Below are positions 48,609 to 56,203 of a DNA stretch of 64,000 nucleotides, piece after piece. Origin of the DNA: Pantoea alfalfae (GTDB lineage: Bacteria; Pseudomonadota; Gammaproteobacteria; Enterobacterales; Enterobacteriaceae); contig NZ_CP082292.1 of NCBI RefSeq assembly GCF_019880205.1, positions 682,001 through 746,000 on the forward strand, written 5' to 3'. The position numbers and the translations under genes are program-made. The notes under the pieces are model-generated. The model ran no database searches, was not told the origin of the DNA, and saw nothing but the letters and a program-made list of their open reading frames with translations. Position 1 is the first letter of the stretch; each line of letters starts with the position of its first letter.

Positions 48609-49613
48609 ATGATCGATTTTTCCGTTATCTGGTTTGTGATTATCGTCTTCGCAACCCTGATGTATATCGTAATGGATGGTTTCGACCTGGGCATTGGTCT
48701 GCTGTTCCCGTTCAATAAAGATGCTGGCGAGCGCGACATGATGGTTAATACCGTCGCGCCGGTCTGGGATGGTAATGAGACCTGGCTGGTGCTGGGAGGC
48801 GCAGGCCTGTTCGGTGCGTTCCCGCTGGCCTATGCAGTCATCGCCGATGCACTGTCGATTCCGCTGACCGCCATGCTGATTGGTTTGATTTTCCGCGGCG
48901 TTGCCTTCGAGTTCCGCTTTAAAGCGGTGGAAGGCCATCGTGCATTCTGGGACAAGTCGTTTATTGCCGGTTCGATTATCGCCACCTTCAGTCAGGGTGT
49001 GGCGGTCGGTGCATTGCTGGATGGCATTCCTGTTGAGGGGCGCCGCTTTGCCGGTTCCGCAATGGACTGGCTGGCACCGTTCCCGCTGTTCTGCGGTGTG
49101 GGTCTGGTGGTGGCCTATGCGCTGCTGGGCTGTACCTGGCTCATCATGAAGACCGAGAATGAACTACACCGTAAGATGTCTGCGCTGGCGACGCCGCTGG
49201 TGATTGCGCTATTAGTGATTATTGGCATCGTCAGCCTGTGGACGCCGTTTGCGCATGCCGACATTTCTCATCGCTGGTTCAGCACGCCAAATCTGTTCCT
49301 GTTCCTGCCGGTTCCGGTGCTGGTGCTGCTCTGCTCGTGGGGCATTATTCGCGCCATCAAACGCGAGGCACACTATTCACCGTTCCTGCTGACGCTGGCG
49401 CTAATCTTCCTGGGCTTCTCTGGACTGGGCATCAGTATCTGGCCAAACATTATTCCGCCATCCGTGACCATCTGGGCCGCTGCGGCACCTCCGCAGAGTC
49501 AGGCCTTTATGCTGGTGGGTAGCCTGCTGATTATCCCGATGATCCTGGGCTATACCTTCTGGAGCTACTACGTATTCCGTGGAAAAATCAAAGCAGACGC
49601 AGGATATCATTGA
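48609..49613 (+). CDS. cioB: Cytochrome bd-type ubiquinol oxidase subunit II
   Basis: 334 residues from ATG 48609, immediately after the cioA stop. CydB/AppB family: MDGFDLGIGLLFPF near residue 20-33 and WDGNETWLVLGGAGLFGAFPLAYA, eight helices. Forms the heterodimer with subunit I. Confidence 0.94.
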   Translation: MIDFSVIWFVIIVFATLMYIVMDGFDLGIGLLFPFNKDAGERDMMVNTVAPVWDGNETWLVLGGAGLFGAFPLAYAVIADALSIPLTAMLIGLIFRGVAFEFRFKAVEGHRAFWDKSFIAGSIIATFSQGVAVGALLDGIPVEGRRFAGSAMDWLAPFPLFCGVGLVVAYALLGCTWLIMKTENELHRKMSALATPLVIALLVIIGIVSLWTPFAHADISHRWFSTPNLFLFLPVPVLVLLCSWGIIRAIKREAHYSPFLLTLALIFLGFSGLGISIWPNIIPPSVTIWAAAAPPQSQAFMLVGSLLIIPMILGYTFWSYYVFRGKIKADAGYH

Positions 49614-49614
49614 T

Positions 49615-49794
49615 ATGAAAAGCCTTAGCAGCATGAAAGACCACAACCACAGCCACAACGCAGAGATGAAAGCACCGTGGTGGAAGCGGGTGATGTGGCT
49701 GGTGTTTATCTACGCCGCCAGCGTGCTGGCGCTGGGTGTTGTCGCCTCGCTGTTCCGGATGATGATGACTGCGGCGGGTATGCGTAGTCATTAG
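49615..49794 (+). CDS. DUF2474 small membrane protein of the cytochrome bd operon
   Basis: About 59 residues from ATG 49615, 1 bp after the cioB stop; a start at 49633 is also possible. His-rich N-terminus (KDHNHSHN), then KAPWWKRVMWLVFIYAASVLALGVVASLFRMMM with a single helix. This is the DUF2474 family found downstream of CIO-type oxidase genes. By analogy to CydX of E. coli it may stabilise the oxidase; that is inference. Confidence 0.8.
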   Translation: MKSLSSMKDHNHSHNAEMKAPWWKRVMWLVFIYAASVLALGVVASLFRMMMTAAGMRSH

Positions 49795-49905
49795 TTGTCG
49801 CAGGCATGAGTCAGGCTGATGCGGATCTATATTCAGGCAGCTGACAAAGCTCATTCCGGGTGATGCTGGCAGCAACGACTAAGCCCAACGCGCAGGTAAC
49901 ACGGG

Positions 49906-50067
49906 CAGAAGAGGAAAGCGTCCCGCGCCAGGGACAAAAACGCCAGGCGTTTTTGTACAACGCAACGCGTTGGCCCGTTTACGGGCGCACCTCAGGGATG
50001 AGGTGCGTAATCGCGCGGGCCAGGCGTGTCAGGGATGACGGGTTTTGCGACTTTCCGATCTGACCGT
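49906..50067. repeat. Dispersed multi-hairpin repeat, copy 2 (inverted)
   Basis: Reverse complement of the element at 17257-17415, with near identity over the first 105 bp. Includes the CAAAAACGCC/GGCGTTTTTG and GCACCTCA/TGAGGTGC hairpins. It lies in the 495-bp gap between the oxidase operon and the Rob-like gene. Confidence 0.8.
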
Positions 50068-50126
50068 GTTCCCTTCGCAGGCTCCGTCTTGCCGCTATAC
50101 GGCGCAGTTTTTATCAATAATCAGAA

Positions 50127-50150
50127 GGCTGACGTAAGTCAGTCTTTTTT
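50127..50150 (+). terminator. Small rho-independent terminator
   Basis: CTGAC-GTAA-GTCAG followed by TCTTTTTT, downstream of the oxidase operon and repeat copy 2. Confidence 0.65.
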
Positions 50151-50289
50151 AGTTAGTAACCTAAGCAATTAATGCGGAAACGCCCTGAACGGGCGCGCAA
50201 TGCTTACCCATTCCTTACACCGATTTGCGATTTTTGTTATCCTTTTGTAACTGAAATCCCAGTCCTAACCCGCGTCGTAAATCGCCATC

Positions 50290-51159
50290 ATGCTTAGTCA
50301 GGCCATTAAAAAACAGCACATCAACGATCTGGTCGAGTGGATAGAAGCCAACCTCACCGACGATCTCAATATCGATCAAATCACCCTGAAATCAGGTTAT
50401 TCCAAATGGCACATGCAGCGCATGTTCAAGGAGATGACCGGACAGACGCTGGCGGCGTATACCCGCAAACGGCGTCTGACGATGGCGGCCATGGCGCTGC
50501 GTCTGACGCGTATGACGCTGATCGATATCGCCGTACGTTTTGGCTTTGATAACCAGCAAAACTTCACGAGAGTGTTCAAAGGCCACTTTTCACTGACGCC
50601 TGGCGCGTTTCGCCGTATTCCTCATTTGCCGGTTAAAAACTTCCATGGGCGCATTCTGGTGCGCTCGCTGGCAGAGCGTGCGACGCTGGTGGAACGTGAG
50701 GAAGAACTGCACCTGTGCGGAGAGACACTGGAGTGGGAGTGCAGGTTTGGTGAGTATATTGCCGACCACGACCACCGTGTGGCAGAGCAGGCACGGCATC
50801 TGGTCGCGCTGGCGGGCAGCCATACGACGCACGGCTGGTTAGGTTTTCAGTATGGTCCCGGCCATAGCTCTGCTGACCAGCAGAATATCAGCCTGTTTCA
50901 GGCGCTGGCACCACAACATGCCGGGCTGCTGGGTGACAATACCGCCAGCTGGAGCGAGGTGTGTGGCCTTTATGCGTCGATCCGCTGGAGCGGCAGGCCG
51001 GAGCAGCTGACGCGCTTTATCGAGGATATCTACTATCAGCATCTGCCCATGCTGGGCGTGTCACGCCGTCCGGGCAAAGACCTGCTGCGTCTTGATTTTG
51101 CGCACTGTAAGCCCGACTGGCTCAGCGGTGTTTTTTCTATTCCGGTGATGCAAGCGTAG
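50290..51159 (+). CDS. AraC/XylS regulator, Rob/SoxS-like with C-terminal effector domain
   Basis: 289 residues, the same length as E. coli Rob. Two helix-turn-helices at residues 10-110 with the MarA/SoxS/Rob wording LKSGYSKWHMQRMFKEMTGQTLAAYTRKRRL and LIDIAVRFGFDNQQNFTRVFKGHFSLTPGAFRR. The C-terminal 170 residues are a GyrI-like effector domain unlike that of E. coli Rob (they end differently), so it is a Rob-family paralogue rather than certain Rob. Probable regulator of stress or efflux genes. Confidence 0.82.
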   Translation: MLSQAIKKQHINDLVEWIEANLTDDLNIDQITLKSGYSKWHMQRMFKEMTGQTLAAYTRKRRLTMAAMALRLTRMTLIDIAVRFGFDNQQNFTRVFKGHFSLTPGAFRRIPHLPVKNFHGRILVRSLAERATLVEREEELHLCGETLEWECRFGEYIADHDHRVAEQARHLVALAGSHTTHGWLGFQYGPGHSSADQQNISLFQALAPQHAGLLGDNTASWSEVCGLYASIRWSGRPEQLTRFIEDIYYQHLPMLGVSRRPGKDLLRLDFAHCKPDWLSGVFSIPVMQA

Positions 51160-51371
51160 CCGGCAGGGCAGGGGCGATCGCTTCTGCCAATGCATCTTTC
51201 GTGCGATAAACCGTGACAAACCGCACGATTTTATAAAATAAGTCGCTATTCTGGCGTAAAATCCTCCCCCGAAACCCTGCCATATCTGAATCATCGTGCT
51301 TCTGTGGCAGGGCTGGAACATTCATCTGCATTTCAGGCCTTTTCTGGCCAAAACGACAATCGAAGACAACT

Positions 51372-51566
51372 ATGCGACGCTTAATGATTTCCCTGATCCT
51401 GGCATTGCCTGCAATGGCGATGGCGCAGCAGGCTGAGCCTTTCTCACCGCCTGCCGGACTGCATCCACACTCTCAGGTCACCCAGCATGAAATCCTGGGT
51501 GATGGTGAACTGCCGGATCACACCAGCAGTAATGCCTCCCTTTCCGGATTCAACGACACGCTGTAA
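51372..51566 (+). CDS. Small secreted protein of unknown function
   Basis: 64 residues. Signal peptide MRRLMISLILALPAMAMA-QQ, then a 45-residue mature part rich in His, Ser, Pro and acidic residues (LHPHSQVTQHEILGDGELPDH). No cysteine and no family recognised. The ribosome-binding site is weak. The next 386 bp hold no gene. Its validity rests on the clean signal sequence and position. Confidence 0.55.
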   Translation: MRRLMISLILALPAMAMAQQAEPFSPPAGLHPHSQVTQHEILGDGELPDHTSSNASLSGFNDTL

Positions 51567-51865
51567 GTGTTGATGTGCTGCCAGAACCGGCGGCGCGAGA
51601 TGATGCCCGGCTCGTCAGGAGCCGGACAGCTTCCGCCTGATTGACCTGCTCACACTCTGCACCTGCGGCTTCCTCTCTGAGGCCCACTCGCCTGCATCTG
51701 AAACACTCTTTACCTGCATGCTGCATCTCTGATGCTTCTCATTCATGCCGCTTCCCGTCCGTATCTCCTCGCTTACGACACTGCTTAAAATATATCTTAA
51801 GTTGCAGAATCGCATTTTTCGTTCTTGTGCCGAAGATATATCATAGCTAATCTTGTGGCTTCAGA

Positions 51866-51880
51866 TGAGAATGATTGTTA
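51866..51880. promoter_or_regulatory. Candidate Fur box upstream of yqjH
   Basis: TGAGAATGATTGTTA agrees with the 7-1-7 Fur motif (TGATAAT-G-ATTATCA) at 12 of 15 positions. It is 73 bp before the yqjH start, fitting iron-controlled expression known for yqjH of E. coli. The rest of the 51567-51952 gap shows nothing else. Confidence 0.6.
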
Positions 51881-51952
51881 TTCCATTGTTGTTTAATCAG
51901 GGCGGGTATGCCCCTGACTATCGGGCATAGACCCTGTTTCAGGAGAGAGATT

Positions 51953-52735
51953 TTGACTACAACAGCCGAAAAGCGAACGCCGCAGCGCGTCCGCAATGAA
52001 CTGCGTTTTCGCCATATCCAGGTCGAGAGTAAAACGCATATTGCCGGGAAATTCTGGCGCATCCGGTTCAGCGGCAGCGATCTGGCAGGCTTTACGTCGC
52101 CAGGCTTTGATGACCACATCAAGGTGTTTTTCCCTTCTGCTAAAAGTGAAACTCTGGCTCTGCCACAGATTACCGACGCAGGCATTGTCTGGCCTGAAGG
52201 TTTACGTCCGCAGGCGCGTGATTACACGCCGCTGGAATTCGATGGTGAGTCTTCACTGACCCTCGACTTCTATATTCATCAGCAGGGCGTAGCCAGTGAC
52301 TGGGCCGCGCAGGCGCAGGTGGGCGATCAACTGATTGTTGGTGGGCCACGCGGCTCGCTGGTGGTGCCGACCGATTACGCATTTCAGCTTTACGTCTGCG
52401 ACGAAACCGGGCTGCCCGCTTTTGCCCGCCGTCAGCGTGATGCCCGCGCCCAGGCGCTGCATCTCTATGCCTTTACCGATGAAGCGACCGGTCGCGACTA
52501 TTTTACAGATACGACAGGCGTAACGGCAAACTGGCTGGGCAGCGGTCAGATGCAAAAAGCGCAGCTCAGCCAGCTGATTACCCGGCTGGATCAGCTCACG
52601 TTCCCGACGGAAGATTACTTTATCTGGCTGACCGGCGAGGGGGAGTTTGTTAAAGCGCTGTCTGACTACTTTACATCGCAGCGTGGTCTCGACAGCGACT
52701 TCGTGCGGGCGGTGGCCTACTGGCATCAGAAGTAA
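51953..52735 (+). CDS. yqjH: Siderophore-interacting protein / NADPH ferric-chelate reductase
   Basis: 260 residues, initiated at TTG 51953 with CAGGAGAG upstream. SIP family: PQRVRNELRFRHIQV, the FAD-binding RDYTPLEFDG, GPRGSLVVPTDYAFQLYVCDETGLPA and C-terminal FIWLTGEGEFVKAL..RAVAYWHQK. Matches E. coli YqjH (254), which reduces ferric siderophore complexes to release iron. A Fur-like site precedes it and the yqjI-type regulator follows on the same strand. Confidence 0.93.
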   Translation: MTTTAEKRTPQRVRNELRFRHIQVESKTHIAGKFWRIRFSGSDLAGFTSPGFDDHIKVFFPSAKSETLALPQITDAGIVWPEGLRPQARDYTPLEFDGESSLTLDFYIHQQGVASDWAAQAQVGDQLIVGGPRGSLVVPTDYAFQLYVCDETGLPAFARRQRDARAQALHLYAFTDEATGRDYFTDTTGVTANWLGSGQMQKAQLSQLITRLDQLTFPTEDYFIWLTGEGEFVKALSDYFTSQRGLDSDFVRAVAYWHQK

Positions 52736-52806
52736 GCCGCGCTGACAATTGAGTTTTGCCAGATGGCGGACTACCATCACTCTCCTTTTTTTCAGCAGGG
52801 CAGGTC

Positions 52807-53346
52807 ATGAAACAGCATCCGACTTCTACTTCATCTGACGAACAGACTTCGCGCGCAGGCGGCTGCAGCGGACGACGTAAACGACGTGAAAAGATGCTGG
52901 AAGCGGGTGAGATACGCCTGCTGATGCTCCATTTCCTGGCGCAGAATGCGGCGCACGGCTATGAGCTGATCAAGTCCGTTGAGGAGCTGTCAAAGGGAGA
53001 GTATTCGCCCAGTCCGGGGATCATCTATCCCAACCTGACGCTGCTGGAAGAGATGGAGGCGATTCAGGTGGTGGATGCGCAGGCAGCGCGTAAAGCCTAC
53101 CGACTGACGGCGGCTGGTGAGGCGCAGCTGGCGGATAATCGCGAAACGGTAGCCAGCCTGATTACGCGTCTCTCTACGCTGGCAATCGTGGTCAATAACC
53201 GCAGCATTCCTGCTGTGGAGCAGGCAATTCACGGGCTGAAGGTGGCTCTGAATCAACGACTGGCGCAGGAAGATATTTCAGAAGCCGCGCTGCAGACGCT
53301 GATTAGGGCGCTGCACGACGCGGCTGATAAAATCACCCACAGTTAA
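52807..53346 (+). CDS. yqjI: PadR-family regulator, YqjI-like without the metal-rich tail
   Basis: 179 residues. PadR winged helix (GEIRLLMLHFLAQNAAHGYELIKSVEELSKGEYSPSPGIIYPNLTLLEE) and the C-terminal helical dimerisation region match E. coli YqjI (207). The E. coli protein has an N-terminal extension crowded with His and Cys that binds nickel; here it is only about 30 residues with one Cys and one His, so metal sensing may be lost or altered. It follows yqjH on the same strand, while the E. coli pair is divergent. Confidence 0.88.
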   Translation: MKQHPTSTSSDEQTSRAGGCSGRRKRREKMLEAGEIRLLMLHFLAQNAAHGYELIKSVEELSKGEYSPSPGIIYPNLTLLEEMEAIQVVDAQAARKAYRLTAAGEAQLADNRETVASLITRLSTLAIVVNNRSIPAVEQAIHGLKVALNQRLAQEDISEAALQTLIRALHDAADKITHS

Positions 53347-53643
53347 TCAGCTGATTTCACTCTTATTCTTATCGATGTGACCCAGGGTACGATCCGGGAA
53401 ACAGATGTCGCGCACGCGCTGTTTCAGGGTAGTCGCATCCGGGAAACCACAGTCCCGCTTACGTTCCCACAGCAGATGACCATCCAGCGTAATCTCAAAA
53501 ATACCGCCGGTGCCGGGTTTCAGCGTGACCTCTGCCAGATCCTCAGCGAAGGTATGCAACAGTTCCTGTGCCATCCACGCTGACCGCATCAGCCAGTTGC
53601 ATTGCATACAGTAGTGAATAACAACCACAGGTTTTTGCGCCAT
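53347..53643 (-). CDS. SelT/SelW/SelH-family redox protein (Cys form)
   Basis: 98 residues, thioredoxin-like Rdx family. CMQC near residue 12 corresponds to the CxxU/CxxC active site, followed by GTGGIFEITLDGHLLWERK as in bacterial SelT/SelW/SelH-like proteins. Cytoplasmic; role undefined in bacteria. Convergent with yqjI, stop adjacent. Confidence 0.88.
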   Translation of the reverse strand: MAQKPVVVIHYCMQCNWLMRSAWMAQELLHTFAEDLAEVTLKPGTGGIFEITLDGHLLWERKRDCGFPDATTLKQRVRDICFPDRTLGHIDKNKSEIS

Positions 53644-54138
53644 AACTCTCTTCCTTTACGTATTGATAAATGCAGATGCATTCGGGTTAACAATTTGAGC
53701 GCTGTGGTTATTGATGAATTCATAAAGCTTTTGAATCCCATTCTTAAGTGCAATAGATGGGATAAGAGCCTCGCTTGATCAGCCTGCTGTTTTGTTTTTT
53801 TACGGCTTTTATGCAGAACTGTTTTTGTGATGCGAGCGAGCAAGCGAGTGAATACTAACAACTAATCAGGTGATTCGCTCCTGTGTCACTACGTTTTAGG
53901 AGATTGACTAAACGGCATCAGCTTCAACAGACGTTACCCGGCACACTCACAGATTCGTAAAATGCTGACTTACTGCTCTCAGTCTCTGTTGCTGAGGGGG
54001 AAACAGGCTACGTGTAAACCGCCCGATATTGTGCTGTGTATTCTGGCCGTTTCGCTTTAAAAACATTGCTTTGCGTGTTTTTAATCACTGGTTTTGCGCT
54101 ATACCTGGTGTTCAGGACAGAAGATTCAGGAGACCATA
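53644..54138. other. Intergenic region, no gene recognised
   Basis: 495 bp with GC lower than the neighbouring genes. Short frames on both strands lack similarity or ribosome-binding sites. AGGAGACC at its right end is the ribosome-binding site of the CinA-like gene. Confidence 0.4.
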
Positions 54139-54636
54139 ATGGCAAAATCATTAGATCAAACCGCTGAGCAACTGGGTAACATTTTACTCTCCTCCGGACT
54201 TCATCTGACGACCGCCGAATCCTGTACCGCCGGGCTGATCAGCATGACGCTGGCCGCGGTGGAAAGCAGCGGCGACTTCTATACCAGCGGCTTCGTCACC
54301 TACAGCGAAAATGCCAAAATCCGTTTGCTGGGCGTGCATCCTGATACGCTGAAACAGCACACGGCGGTGAGCGAGCAGACGGCACGTGAAATGGTACAGG
54401 GAGCCTGCGCCCGCTCTGGTGAACCGGTGGGGTTATCGATTACCGGCTATGCCGGACCCGATGGTGGCGAAGATGGCACGCCAGCAGGCACTATCTGGTT
54501 TGGCTGGGTATTGCCCGACGGCAGGGACGATGCGGAGTGCCATCAGTTCAGCGGCGATCCGAAGTCCGTGATGGAGCAGGGCACGCAGTTCGCGCTGGAA
54601 GGGTTGATCAAACGACTGCAGCGAACCAGTCGATAA
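54139..54636 (+). CDS. CinA-family nicotinamide-nucleotide amidohydrolase (PncC-like)
   Basis: 165 residues. TTAESCTAGLIS at 26-37 and GYAGPDGGEDGTPAGTIWFG identify the CinA C-terminal domain; E. coli PncC is 165 residues. It deamidates NMN to NaMN. E. coli PncC is encoded next to recA, and a paralogue YdeJ exists; since recA is not nearby this copy could be either, so the symbol is left open. Confidence 0.82.
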   Translation: MAKSLDQTAEQLGNILLSSGLHLTTAESCTAGLISMTLAAVESSGDFYTSGFVTYSENAKIRLLGVHPDTLKQHTAVSEQTAREMVQGACARSGEPVGLSITGYAGPDGGEDGTPAGTIWFGWVLPDGRDDAECHQFSGDPKSVMEQGTQFALEGLIKRLQRTSR

Positions 54637-54660
54637 AGGCGCGCGATACGCGCCTTTAAA
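54635..54660. terminator. Bidirectional terminator between cinA-like gene and acuI
   Basis: AAAGGCGCG-CGATA-CGCGCCTTT, 9-bp stem with A and T ends, in the gap of two convergent genes. Confidence 0.8.
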
Positions 54661-54666
54661 CGCGGG

Positions 54667-55650
54667 TTAGCGACAGTCGACAATCAGACGACCCTGTACG
54701 CTGCCATCCAGCAATGCCTGCGCACCTTCTCTGGCTTCACTCAGCGGGATCACCCGGCTCAGTTTGCGGAGCCGATCGCTATCCAGCAGCTCACCGAGCC
54801 GCTGCCATGCCTGCTGACGAAGCGGCTTCGGACACATCACGCTGTCGACACCCGCCAGCGTGATGCCACGCAAAATAAAAGGTGCGACGCTGGCGGGCAG
54901 GTCGAGTCCCTGCGCCATACCGCAGGCAGCCACCACGCCGTCACGCTGAATGCCGGCCAGCACGTTCGCCAGAGTGTGACTGCCGACGCTGTCTATCGCG
55001 GCGGCCCAGCGCTCTTTTGTCAGCGGCTTGCCGGGATGAGAAAGCTCTTCGCGGTTAATCACCGATGCCGCGCCCAGTGTATCGATAAGATACGCATGGT
55101 CGCTGGCGCGCCCGCTGGAGGCGATCACCTGATAACCCAGACGCGCCAGCAGGCTGACGCTGTAGCTGCCGACGCCGCCACTGGCACCGGTCACCAGCAC
55201 GGGTCCGTGTCCGGGCGTGATGCCCTGTTTTTCCAGCGCCATGACGCAGAGCATAGCGGTCAGCCCTGCTGTGCCGATGGCCATGGTCTGCAGCGGGCTA
55301 AGAGAGGCGGGCACGCGCACCAGCCAGTCGCCGCTGACGCTGGCTTTCTGCGCCAGGCCGCCCCACTGTTTTTCGCCTGCGCCCCAGCCCGTCAGCAGCG
55401 CCACATCATCCTCTTTCCAGTCGGGATGACGGCTGGCCGTCACGCGGCCGACAAAATCGATACCTGGCACCATCGGAAACTGGCGCACAATCGGGCCTTT
55501 GTTGCAGATAGCCAGGGCATCTTTATAGTTCAGGGATGAGTAGCTGACGTCGAGCGTGACATCGTGGTCTGGCAGTTGGGATTCGGTGAGATCTTTCAGC
55601 AGAGAACGGTAACCTTGTTCGTCATTTTCAATGACCAGTGCCTTGAACAT
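54667..55650 (-). CDS. acuI: Acrylyl-CoA reductase (YhdH/AcuI, MDR family)
   Basis: 327 residues (E. coli YhdH/AcuI 324). Zinc-free medium-chain reductase: YSSLNYKDALAICNKGPIVRQFPMVPGIDFVG, NADP loop GASGGVGSYSV, and the quinone-reductase-like C-terminus. It reduces toxic acryloyl-CoA to propionyl-CoA with NADPH. Monocistronic, divergent from the speC leader. Confidence 0.93.
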   Translation of the reverse strand: MFKALVIENDEQGYRSLLKDLTESQLPDHDVTLDVSYSSLNYKDALAICNKGPIVRQFPMVPGIDFVGRVTASRHPDWKEDDVALLTGWGAGEKQWGGLAQKASVSGDWLVRVPASLSPLQTMAIGTAGLTAMLCVMALEKQGITPGHGPVLVTGASGGVGSYSVSLLARLGYQVIASSGRASDHAYLIDTLGAASVINREELSHPGKPLTKERWAAAIDSVGSHTLANVLAGIQRDGVVAACGMAQGLDLPASVAPFILRGITLAGVDSVMCPKPLRQQAWQRLGELLDSDRLRKLSRVIPLSEAREGAQALLDGSVQGRLIVDCR

Positions 55651-56203
55651 GCAGCCTCCGGCAGAGTGGGAATGAGAGGATCAGTTTACGCCTGGCTGCG
55701 GTAATGCGGTAGGGCAATGGCCGAGTCTGCGGATGAAGGCCACTGCAGGAGCGCAAAATTGCGCAGCATGACGTTTGCATAAATCTGCATATAATTCATA
55801 TAATTAGTCGTATTATGAATTTCTTATAATAAATAGACTATAAAAATCATGTTGTTATCTTTTTATTACATGACTGAATAATTCCCTGGGTCGGGTTGTT
55901 CGTGCATAAAAAAGATGACATTATGACCGCCACTTTTTGGCCCTGCTTGTTCACCACAGAGGACGTCGCCATGTCCGGTTCACCGCGCACTTGCCCGGAT
56001 TACCGTTCGCTTTTTCCGGCGCTCACCGGGTTTTCCTCTTTCCCAAACTCTCCATTATTCACCATGCGGTGAGGCCAGCCAGGCAGCGGCTGTGGATCTG
56101 CTCGCCACACTGCAATATGCCTTCTGACGATCAATTATTCGCCGGGGCGCTGTCCCCATAATTGTGCTTCTGGCACGCCCTCCCTGACGTTAGGGATCCT
56201 GTT
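55651..56203 (+). promoter_or_regulatory. speC promoter and long GC-rich leader
   Basis: TTGCAT (55775-55780) and TATAAT (55799-55804) are separated by 18 bp and give a good sigma-70 promoter. The AT-rich promoter is followed by a roughly 270-nt leader of contrasting GC content, including CGCCGGGGCG-CTGTCCCC near 56139. An open frame of 49 codons (ATG 55923 to TGA 56072) sits inside it with a weak ribosome-binding site. The leader may control ornithine decarboxylase synthesis by an upstream peptide, as speFL does for speF in E. coli; that is speculative. Confidence 0.5.

Noticed and set aside
49860-50063. 67-codon frame after the oxidase operon
   Set aside because: Falls inside the dispersed hairpin repeat, which also has stops or different frames in its other copy.
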